From Deltaproteobacteria bacterium (GTDB taxonomy: Bacteria; Desulfobacterota; Desulfobacteria; Desulfobacterales; JAUVVS01): a stretch of DNA of 6,309 nt. Shown here one piece after another: positions 1-5,720 of the stretch. Positions within the stretch are counted from its first letter, which is position 1; every line of letters begins with the position of its first letter. The position numbers were made by a program, and so were the translations under genes. The stretch is taken from the NCBI GenBank assembly GCA_030604545.1, contig JAUVVS010000129.1:1-6309 (forward strand), written 5' to 3'. A model generated the notes under the pieces. The model saw nothing but the letters and a program-made list of their open reading frames with translations. It ran no database searches and was not told the origin of the DNA.

Positions 1-454
1 AATCTCCGGAGATAAATCCATCCAAACTTGTCGGGCGGGGTTCATTCAGGTACTTAACGGTATATTCCATGTGAAAGTTTTCTTTAGAGAGGCTTGCATT
101 ACCCATAAGTGAAAGACCGGCATCATCGGATAATTCACATAAATAATGTAATCGGTCATGAAGCTTCAGATTTCCAAGAATGCTCTGCGCTACTGCCTGA
201 GAGCTGCTCATACTCCGAAACCAGCGGTGCCTCTCCTTTGGGGGAATCTCCTGTAACAGCAGCCCGCGTTCCTGAGGGGAACTGTCCGGGTTAAATATCA
301 CATTGTTGTCTGCGGCTTTCTTATGGAAAACAGGTGGCCGTCCATCAGGATTAAAAGGTCTTTCAAAATATTCTTCCCAATCAGAGAATTTTTCATCCTG
401 ATACTTCCAGAAACGCTGGACCATATTTTTTCTATAATCTGAATACGTTGACAT
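1..454 (-). CDS. Probable PGN_0703-type PD-(D/E)XK nuclease, N-terminal part (runs off left edge)
   Basis: This is an open frame of 151 codons with no stop before the window edge, so only the N-terminus is seen. ATG at 454-452 (MSTYSDYRK) is chosen because AAGG lies 5 nt upstream; a GTG two codons earlier is an alternative. Visible segments include FERPFNPDGRPPVF (about residues 30-43), ERHRWF (about 77-82), SSSQAVAQSILGNL (about 85-98), and YLNEPRPTSLDGFISGD at the edge. From memory, an 'SSQALAQSVFGNL' block followed by 'L.EPRPTS.D' leading into the D...ExK active site is typical of the putative restriction endonuclease family named after Porphyromonas PGN_0703. The catalytic ExK lies beyond the window. 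If correct, it is a cytoplasmic DNA-cleaving enzyme, probably for restriction or defence. The coding frame is solid; the family assignment rests on recalled motifs. It lies downstream of a broken zinc-ribbon gene and a REP-like stem-loop. Confidence 0.62.
   Translation of the reverse strand, partial: MSTYSDYRKNMVQRFWKYQDEKFSDWEEYFERPFNPDGRPPVFHKKAADNNVIFNPDSSPQERGLLLQEIPPKERHRWFRSMSSSQAVAQSILGNLKLHDRLHYLCELSDDAGLSLMGNASLSKENFHMEYTVKYLNEPRPTSLDGFISGD
448..454 (-). promoter_or_regulatory. Start-codon context deciding the nuclease start
   Basis: Read on the minus strand, the bases GAAGGTGACG immediately precede ATG at 454-452. The AAGG core sits 5 nt from the ATG, a usable ribosome-binding site, and favours this ATG over the later in-frame ATG at 424-422. 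The signal overlaps the upstream GTG codon at 460-458. Confidence 0.4.
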
Positions 455-466
455 CGTCACCTTCGG

Positions 467-500
467 GTCATTGCGAGGCACAAAGTGTCGCGGCAATCTT
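467..500. repeat. REP-like intergenic stem-loop (GTCATTGCGAGG...GCAATC type)
   Basis: The arms ATTGC (470-474) and GCAAT (493-497) are perfect inverted complements. Inside them GGCAC (477-481) pairs with GTGTC (485-489) around an AAA loop, with one G-T wobble and a small internal loop (GA opposite GCG). The opening GTCATTGCGAGG and closing GGCAATC match a dispersed intergenic palindrome that I recall from many bacterial genomes, including Desulfobacterota and others. It lies between the broken zinc-ribbon gene and the nuclease start, only about 12 bp before the start codon. It may shape mRNA ends or be an inert dispersed repeat. It has no T-run on either side, so it is not a canonical terminator. 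Confidence 0.65.
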
Positions 501-510
501 TTCCACCTTT

Positions 511-696
511 CTACAGCCCAAACCCCAGCAGATCCATTACTCCAAGCTCTTGTCTGCATTAAGGGCAAAGACCATTGATATCTTCAATGCCGACATCCCG
601 GAGAAAAATATCCGCCAGCTCCGTTGCAGGGCTGACATCCAAAACATCAACCTCAGGTTCCTCAAATTCCCGAAAACATCTTTTGCAGGTTTTCAA
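511..696 (-). pseudogene. Small zinc-ribbon protein interrupted by an in-frame TAA
   Basis: A 62-codon frame runs from TTG at 696-694 to TAG at 513-511 with a single internal TAA at 561-559. The first part begins MKTCKRCFREFEEPEVD and carries a CxxC pair (residues 4 and 7). An acidic helix-like stretch follows (ATELADIFLRD). The second zinc pair would be C-P-x-C, but the x codon is TAA. After the stop the frame still reads like protein (CRQELGVMDLLGFGL), which argues for a recent point mutation or sequencing error in a real gene, not chance. The pattern is that of a short rubredoxin-like or zinc-ribbon protein with two knuckles about 40 residues apart. Function is unknown. An AGGA 7 nt before TTG could serve as ribosome-binding site; an in-frame TGA just upstream rules out a longer N-terminus. 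If translation stops at TAA, a 45-residue product loses the fourth cysteine. It is codirectional with the NACHT gene upstream and the nuclease downstream. Confidence 0.55.
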
Positions 697-705
697 TTGA
701 GTATC

Positions 706-739
706 CTGTCACCGGAATTCCGCTGTCACCGGAATTCCG
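706..739. repeat. 17-bp palindromic unit in two perfect tandem copies
   Basis: CTGTCACCGGAATTCCG occurs at 706-722 and again, without a mismatch or gap, at 723-739. Each copy contains the 10-bp palindrome CGGAATTCCG. The block lies between the NACHT stop codon and the zinc-ribbon remnant. The 10-mer TCACCGGAAT recurs at 5692-5701 on the far side of the HNH-NACHT pair. It could be a REP-family element, a protein-binding site, or a simple tandem duplication. Confidence 0.7.
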
Positions 740-793
740 CATAATGGTACGGGCTTATAGGCAACAGAAATGTATATGTCTGCTTTTAAAAGT
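740..793. other. Short spacer after the NACHT gene, no recognised signal
   Basis: These bases lie between the NACHT stop codon and the tandem repeat. On the minus strand they hold a short AT palindrome (CTTTTAAAAG, 783-792) but no GC-rich hairpin followed by T residues, so no intrinsic terminator is evident. Transcription from the defence pair could continue into the zinc-ribbon remnant and the nuclease. Confidence 0.4.
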
Positions 794-3700
794 TCAAATT
801 GACATTTTTTGCATCTTGTCAATTACTTCATCAATGCTGATTTGTTTACTCTTATTTACGTAGTATTTTTGTTCCAATTGATCTAAAAACGAATACAACC
901 AATTTACATTTTTATATTCAGTTTTAAATTTATTGATAAAGATTTCAATGGATTCCCTGATTTCATAATAATGTTCATTTGATTGTAAAGCTATTGATGT
1001 AATGCTATTTAAGACCAAACTATCCAACCTTTCAAAATGATCTGCTTGTTCAAAATCGTTCTGATAGCTTATTTCTAACAACTTAATCAGTAAGGGGACT
1101 GCTTCAAGAATTTGCAAGTATGGAAGGGTGGATGAATCATATACACTTCGAGGAAAGTTTTTTTCTTTTTTAATCCAGTCAACATAGTAAGCTAAGGCAT
1201 CTAAATCCTGAAGTTTGATTAAATACTCTGCGGCCCTAAAACGATCTGGCTCTTCAGCCGTCTGAAATAGTTTTAAAATAAATTCTTGGGCAAATTCACT
1301 TTTATTTTTTATAAGTTCATCGACAACATTCCATTTAAAATCATCAGTAATATCCGGGAGAATTTCGTCCAATTCAGCTAATGAATCAGATAGTTCGCAA
1401 ACTGTCTCCAGGGCAACTCGACGGATCTCATCATATTTTTCTCTATCTGGATTGATGATCTCTTGTAATGCGAACTTCAGACCTTCTTTGATCCTATATT
1501 GTTTGCAATAATCAAGATGATTTTTCAAAACATCATCGAAGATGATGCCTTTTTCCAGATTATCCAATATTCTTGATGACATTTCAGATTCATCAAGATG
1601 TTCCGCAAGATATTCGATTCCACATCGATCATGATCGAAGGAAAGCATATCAAGTAAAATATGCTTTGGATATTCAAGGCTAAACCTTCGAAAAAAGTAC
1701 CATACATAGATTGCATCCCAACGGATACTATAATTTGTATCACCCGTTTTTGTTATTGCGTGTCTGAAATCAACTTCATCCAGTTTACTGTCACACCAAT
1801 TCACAACCCAGTCCTCTTGTTCTTCAGTAATATGAATTTCCTCGTTATTACTTAGCTTTTCATATATTCTGCTGACGCAAAACCAATCCCAGTCCCATTT
1901 ATCTATAGCCTCAACAGTTTTTTCAAAAGTTACTTTTTCATCTCCAGCGATTATCCGAAGAATTTGGGCTGCTAAATCAGAATGATATAGATCGGGCCAA
2001 TGTTTAGATCTAAGGTTCAATAATTCTTTTGTTGTGAAAGCTTTTTCTTTTTCAACTTCGAAAATTCGCTTTATCTCATCGATAATCTCCTTTTTATTAA
2101 ACAATAAATTAAAATCTCGCTGGCTTCGCTCCTTCCTTTCCTTTTCATAATCCCGTTCTGGAGGCAGAGTAAATTTATTGTCAAATTTTTCATTAAGGAG
2201 ATTATAAAATTTTAAAAATAATTCTTTGTTTTCCCAGCGCAGAGATTGAAGTAAGTGCCGAATATCATCATCAACCACACCGCCAGATTCGTACTGATCA
2301 ATTATGTATTCAAGACATTGCTGATTAGCCAAATCTGCAAGAAGGGTTTCTTTATAATGACTTTTTTTGCCTAATACTTTTTGAAAGGCTTGAAATCGGG
2401 TCTCAGTATTATCAAAAAACCGTATGAATTGTCCTGCCTCATTGTTCAGATGATTATCTAACATAAATAATGAAAAGTTTACTGCGTCATCAAGTAGCGT
2501 ATTGTCCTTCAAATAAGCCTTTGATGCATTTTCTGCGATAAAAGTAATATCGTGATTCCCCATAAATACATCATGCAAGTCCCTTTCATTTTCCATAAAA
2601 TATTTCATTATTTTTTTAATCGCATCTGGCGATTGCGTTTTCTCAAGGCCTTGTTTTAGCTCAAAACGTTCATTACCAAGTCTTGACTCCGACATTGAAA
2701 TTTTTTCTGCGGATATGTCAAATCGAAGATATCTAATACCTTCTAAAAATACATCAATATATTCACGAAGATAATTACTATTGTGAAGGAAATAATACAA
2801 ACCATAGCGCACCCAGTCGCTTTTTGAATAACGCAACTCCGTGACAATTTGATCAACCACCTCCTTTGAATTGATCTTCAAATAACTTAAAGTCATTAAA
2901 GCATCCTTTTGTACTCCTTCGGTTGTTTCAGTATTAAACTTATCTAGGGCTACTTTGATTAAAAGATCACGTGCACGACTCTTAAAGGTATGTGGCAGGT
3001 TCATTGTTCCTAATATTTTAATAGCATTACTGAGCGTTGTATAGTGGTTGGCCGTTTCGATTTCAGATAATAAGAAATCTATGATATCGTCCAGTTGTCC
3101 GAGCTGTCCCAGTTCATCATATCCAAATTTATCTCTGTCGATCCATATTCGTTTTTCCTTATAATTATTGAAAATATCCTTAAAAATTCTGATCCTATTA
3201 GCGGTTTCAATTTTATCGGGCTCAAACTTGATAGCAATCTCAGGCTCATTTCCCAAAATCCAGTCAAGCAATGCACTATCATCCGCAATACTGAGAATAA
3301 ATGAAAGAGTGTTCGTCCAAGATGGAATAATTTTTTTGTGTTCTGGTTTAAAAGAAATAAAATCCTTTATTATTTCAAGCGGCTGACGGGAGAGGGCTTT
3401 TGCTGCAAGATATTCCTGAATATTATTGTGTTCAAACTGCCATGTAGTACCTTCATCCTCTGTCTTCCATGCAGTGCAATAATTTAACAGTTTTCTTGAA
3501 GCTAGTTCAGGAACCAGTTGTTTGAATTCATTATCGGAAATATAATTCCGACCCAAGGCCTCCATTCCCAGGGCAACATGCTCAAGAGTACCTGCAATTT
3601 TATCTCGAAACTCCTTCAGATCAATGGTAGTGCGGAAATGATTCTCATCGAAGTGTATCCTTGAGACCAGCAACTGTTCAAAAATTAATGCCTTGCTGTT

Positions 3701-4936
3701 TGGTAGATTGTTGTTGATTTTGAACAATTCAAGCAACTTAACCAAATAGAAAGGTACCTTCAGCAAAGGTTCTAAATAGTTTTTGGTAATCTCATCAAGA
3801 AATTTTGTAGCTCTTGCGGCCAATTTCAGTTGGGCGTATCGCTCTATTTCGGGGTAATTTAAATCAAGGAGAATGTAGGTATCGAAACCTTTTAATGTGC
3901 CTGCTGATTGTTCGGTGTCAGATTGATAGAAGTTGGTTCGACAAGAAACAATAATGGTTGCACTCGGATACTGTTCAGAAAACAGTTCAATTTTCCTGAT
4001 TATGTCCCCTTTGTTTTCACTTTTGATCTCATCTAAGCCATCAAGGATAATGAGCACCTGACTTTGGGGCAAGTTCTCCCAATCCACTGGAAGTAGTTGT
4101 TCGATACTTTGATCGACATATTTATTGAGAAATATTATATGAGGGTAAAGAGGTGAATCGTCGGTTGAGAAATGTGCAGCAATTCTCTTTAACTCAACAG
4201 TTTTTCCTGTGCCTGCATTACCAAGAAGTACAATCCTGTTTTGTTTTCTTACAAGATCTACCGTATCATGCACCAGAGTGTCACTTAATAAATAAAACTC
4301 TTTAGACCCATGATCCTTATTGGAGATCGCTTTTCGGGTTATATAGTCAGAGACTTTCTCATAATTTGCGATAGGAATTGGAAGTTTATCACCAGTGATT
4401 ATTTTAGGGTTTTCAACATAATTTAATATGAATTCATACACTTCCCTTTGGAAATCTTCCAGTTTTTTGAATTCTTTACAATATCCGGGTGGTTGTACTC
4501 GTTCTTCTTTAAAATTTATTATGTCACTGAGTTGATTAGCCTCATAAGAATTTCGTGGATAAAATTCTTCAGTTTTAAAATAAAATTGAATTTTGGGTTT
4601 GCCAGATGCCCTCATGCGATTAAAAGCCCAGTCATATTCCCATTCGGTTGGAGTGTGGCCATTTTCCATTTTATCGCCGAAGCGACTCCATAAAATGCCT
4701 ATATAAATATCATAATCATAATCTTCTAACTGTGAATCTATTACTGATTGAGCCCCTTCTCCTGTAATCTCTGGAATAATCTCTTTTTTCCAGTCAATAG
4801 GTTTGACTTGAATGTTTCTGGATTTACCATAAACTTTTGAAATGCTATCACAAACATCCCTTGCAATTTGTTTTTCAGGGTCAACATCACCCGGACAAGA
4901 GATGAAAACTTTTATTTGGGTAATTTCTTGGGTCAT
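794..4936 (-). CDS. DUF4062-NACHT STAND NTPase with long helical-repeat C-terminus (candidate antiphage sensor)
   Basis: The product is a 1380-aa soluble protein with no signal peptide or membrane segment. Residues 8-115 look like DUF4062, a small alpha/beta domain of STAND proteins: IKVFISCPGDV, then DIYIGILWSRFG (76-87) and TPTEWEYDWAF (95-105). The NACHT NTPase follows, with Walker A GNAGTGKT (239-246), Walker B LILDGLDE-like LIILDGLDE (295-303), and the sensor-like strand IIVSCRTNFY (328-337). The winged-helix signature FEHNNIQEYLAA (501-512) ends the module. The remaining 800 or more residues are helix-rich. HEAT/ARM-like pairs are visible around 620-730 and 1150-1340, with a charged region around 920-970. 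In known STAND antiphage proteins the repeats bind a trigger and NTP-driven oligomerisation activates the N-terminal effector; that role here is inference. The start is chosen because DUF4062 begins 8 residues later. The ribosome-binding site is weak. The gene follows an HNH gene by 42 bp and is probably cotranscribed with it. It looks AT-rich against its flanks. Confidence 0.9.
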   Translation of the reverse strand: MTQEITQIKVFISCPGDVDPEKQIARDVCDSISKVYGKSRNIQVKPIDWKKEIIPEITGEGAQSVIDSQLEDYDYDIYIGILWSRFGDKMENGHTPTEWEYDWAFNRMRASGKPKIQFYFKTEEFYPRNSYEANQLSDIINFKEERVQPPGYCKEFKKLEDFQREVYEFILNYVENPKIITGDKLPIPIANYEKVSDYITRKAISNKDHGSKEFYLLSDTLVHDTVDLVRKQNRIVLLGNAGTGKTVELKRIAAHFSTDDSPLYPHIIFLNKYVDQSIEQLLPVDWENLPQSQVLIILDGLDEIKSENKGDIIRKIELFSEQYPSATIIVSCRTNFYQSDTEQSAGTLKGFDTYILLDLNYPEIERYAQLKLAARATKFLDEITKNYLEPLLKVPFYLVKLLELFKINNNLPNSKALIFEQLLVSRIHFDENHFRTTIDLKEFRDKIAGTLEHVALGMEALGRNYISDNEFKQLVPELASRKLLNYCTAWKTEDEGTTWQFEHNNIQEYLAAKALSRQPLEIIKDFISFKPEHKKIIPSWTNTLSFILSIADDSALLDWILGNEPEIAIKFEPDKIETANRIRIFKDIFNNYKEKRIWIDRDKFGYDELGQLGQLDDIIDFLLSEIETANHYTTLSNAIKILGTMNLPHTFKSRARDLLIKVALDKFNTETTEGVQKDALMTLSYLKINSKEVVDQIVTELRYSKSDWVRYGLYYFLHNSNYLREYIDVFLEGIRYLRFDISAEKISMSESRLGNERFELKQGLEKTQSPDAIKKIMKYFMENERDLHDVFMGNHDITFIAENASKAYLKDNTLLDDAVNFSLFMLDNHLNNEAGQFIRFFDNTETRFQAFQKVLGKKSHYKETLLADLANQQCLEYIIDQYESGGVVDDDIRHLLQSLRWENKELFLKFYNLLNEKFDNKFTLPPERDYEKERKERSQRDFNLLFNKKEIIDEIKRIFEVEKEKAFTTKELLNLRSKHWPDLYHSDLAAQILRIIAGDEKVTFEKTVEAIDKWDWDWFCVSRIYEKLSNNEEIHITEEQEDWVVNWCDSKLDEVDFRHAITKTGDTNYSIRWDAIYVWYFFRRFSLEYPKHILLDMLSFDHDRCGIEYLAEHLDESEMSSRILDNLEKGIIFDDVLKNHLDYCKQYRIKEGLKFALQEIINPDREKYDEIRRVALETVCELSDSLAELDEILPDITDDFKWNVVDELIKNKSEFAQEFILKLFQTAEEPDRFRAAEYLIKLQDLDALAYYVDWIKKEKNFPRSVYDSSTLPYLQILEAVPLLIKLLEISYQNDFEQADHFERLDSLVLNSITSIALQSNEHYYEIRESIEIFINKFKTEYKNVNWLYSFLDQLEQKYYVNKSKQISIDEVIDKMQKMSI

Positions 4937-4947
4937 TTTTATTCTTT

Positions 4948-4956
4948 CGTGTCAAT
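4948..4956 (-). repeat. 9-bp word ATTGACACG before the NACHT start
   Basis: On the minus strand ATTGACACG ends 11 nt before the NACHT start codon; the same word lies 2 nt before the first ATG of the HNH gene (5481-5473). It contains TTGACA, the sigma70 -35 consensus, but no good -10 box follows at proper distance in either place. It could be a shared operator or a coincidence. Confidence 0.3.
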
Positions 4957-4978
4957 TCTGGATCTTGTTAGAAGACCA

Positions 4979-5470
4979 TTATTTCAAACTCCACTTTTCT
5001 GTGAATTTCTTACCCTTATCCGTCAGCTCGTAGACTGCATCAATTATCTGGCGATCATTTTCATAGGAAGAAAGGTACTCTGTAAATTTGAGAAATTGTG
5101 ATTCTACAAGATGATTAACCAAATAGGGCGAAGCAACAACCAATCCATTCCTGTAAGCTTCCTTTAAGGCGTTGACCCCTTGTTGAGTCAATGTCTTACA
5201 GATAAGACGTTTCTTAATAGTAAACAGATCATTTTGAGAAGGTCCCTTCCCTTGGTGATAAAGGTGATGACAGTTGTGGCAAAGCACTATTTTATTGTCG
5301 TATGACTCATCCTTGGGTTCTTGTTGAATAATATGGTGTATTGTTAAAATACGGTAGTCTTTGATACCACAATACGCACATGCGCCGTCAGTCTCCGAAA
5401 ATAACAATTCTTCTGTGTCTGCCATAAGATTTTTCCTGTTTTCTAACAATGGATTGAGATAGCCTTTCAT
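4979..5470 (-). CDS. HNH endonuclease, probable operon partner of the NACHT protein
   Basis: The product is 163 aa. The HNH core is clear: zinc knuckle CAYC (31-34), catalytic-type histidines in LTIHHI (45-46), the N of DNK (59), second knuckle CHNC (64-67) and HHLYH (68-72), giving C2...HH...N...C2-H. This is a beta-beta-alpha metal nuclease fold with a structural zinc, likely cutting DNA in the cytoplasm. The last 90 residues contain no motif I recognise. They look helical, with a tail (AVYELTDKGKKF, 145-156) like the end of a winged helix, so a DNA-binding module is possible. The first ATG gives an N-terminus with little room for a ribosome-binding site; ATG at 5425 (MADTEELLF, residue 16) has AGGA 8 nt upstream and may be the true start. 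The gene precedes the DUF4062-NACHT gene by 42 bp on the same strand. It may be a trans-acting effector or an independent nuclease. The HNH call is firm; the partnership is inferred. Confidence 0.88.
   Translation of the reverse strand: MKGYLNPLLENRKNLMADTEELLFSETDGACAYCGIKDYRILTIHHIIQQEPKDESYDNKIVLCHNCHHLYHQGKGPSQNDLFTIKKRLICKTLTQQGVNALKEAYRNGLVVASPYLVNHLVESQFLKFTEYLSSYENDRQIIDAVYELTDKGKKFTEKWSLK
5423..5440 (-). promoter_or_regulatory. Ribosome-binding site supporting an internal HNH start at 5425
   Basis: On the minus strand ACAGGAAAAATCTT precedes ATG at 5425-5423, placing AGGA 8 nt upstream. The outer ATG at 5470 has no comparable purine run. Use of this start would shorten the HNH protein to 148 aa and keep the entire HNH core. 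Confidence 0.35.
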
Positions 5471-5472
5471 GA

Positions 5473-5481
5473 CGTGTCAAT
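5473..5481 (-). repeat. 9-bp word ATTGACACG before the HNH start
   Basis: This is identical to the word upstream of the NACHT start (4956-4948) but lies only 2 nt before the HNH ATG at 5470. The different spacing argues against it being a ribosome-binding site. Confidence 0.3.
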
Positions 5482-5509
5482 CCATATGGTTAAGACTTTT
5501 CTATTTCAA
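5481..5509 (-). promoter_or_regulatory. Weak candidate promoter for the HNH-NACHT pair
   Basis: On the minus strand TTGAAA (5509-5504) is followed after 17 bp by TATGGA (5486-5481). The -35 is 5 of 6 to consensus and the -10 only 3 of 6. Transcription would begin close to 5474, leaving almost no leader for the ATG at 5470 but a normal one for the ATG at 5425. The pair has no other obvious promoter in the gap. Confidence is low because AT-rich sequence yields such matches by chance. Confidence 0.2.
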
Positions 5510-5656
5510 TCACGATCTCTCTTGTACATTTTCTCCTGCTTGAAGTCTTTCCCAAACAAATTGTAACTTTTCACTTTTTCCTTTTGCCCAATTAACGAGA
5601 CTTTAGGAGTCAGGTCTTGCATCTATCAGAGCGATTTCTTTATCGGAGGGCTTTAA
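5510..5656 (-). pseudogene. Decayed reading frame upstream of the HNH gene, unrecognised
   Basis: One minus-strand frame carries protein-like sequence broken by stops. Residues LKPSDKEIALIDARPDS (5656-5606) are followed by TAA (5605-5603), then a 30-codon stretch including SLVNWAKGKSEKLQF and VWERLQAGENVQE up to TGA (5512-5510). Another TGA (5659-5657) lies immediately before the first segment. The amino-acid mix resembles a soluble protein more than random AT-rich translation, but neither piece has a credible start codon and I do not recognise the family. It is most likely the C-terminal relic of a gene lost when the locus was rearranged; it may also be a chance open frame. Confidence 0.3.
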
Positions 5657-5667
5657 TCACTCAATCC

Positions 5668-5707
5668 CTTTTAACCCCAATCGCCAATTAATCACCGGAA
5701 TCGCCAA
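5668..5707. repeat. Two degenerate 20-bp tandem units ending AATCGCCAA
   Basis: The units at 5668-5687 and 5688-5707 share a perfect 9-bp end (AATCGCCAA at 5679-5687 and 5699-5707), exactly 20 bp apart; their first halves have diverged. They belong to the same gap as the 10-bp periodic tract to the right and may be part of one decayed minisatellite. The second unit includes TCACCGGAAT, the word also found in the tandem repeat at 706-739. Confidence 0.4.
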
Positions 5708-5720
5708 GTAGGTAACAACA

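Noticed and set aside
109..294. Plus-strand open frame of 61 codons
   Set aside because: It is the shadow of the minus-strand nuclease frame, which is open for 151 codons and has family-like motifs.
559..561. TAA read as a sense codon (genetic code change)
   Set aside because: TAA serves as the natural terminator of the HNH and ATP-binding genes in the same window, so a nonsense mutation or sequence error is simpler.
448..744. Plus-strand open frame of 98 codons
   Set aside because: It is antisense to the zinc-ribbon remnant and runs through the REP-like stem-loop and the tandem repeat; its composition is unlike a real protein and the minus-strand reading has conserved-looking cysteine motifs.
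740..793. Intrinsic terminator after the NACHT gene
   Set aside because: Only a weak AT palindrome is present, with no GC stem followed by a U-tract on the minus strand.
4842..5101. Overlapping plus-strand frames across the HNH-NACHT junction
   Set aside because: They are antisense to two well-supported genes and hydrophobic by codon mirroring, with no recognisable domain.
5560..5565. TACAAT as a -10 box on the minus strand
   Set aside because: It matches five of six bases, but no -35-like hexamer lies 16-18 bp upstream and it sits inside the decayed reading frame.
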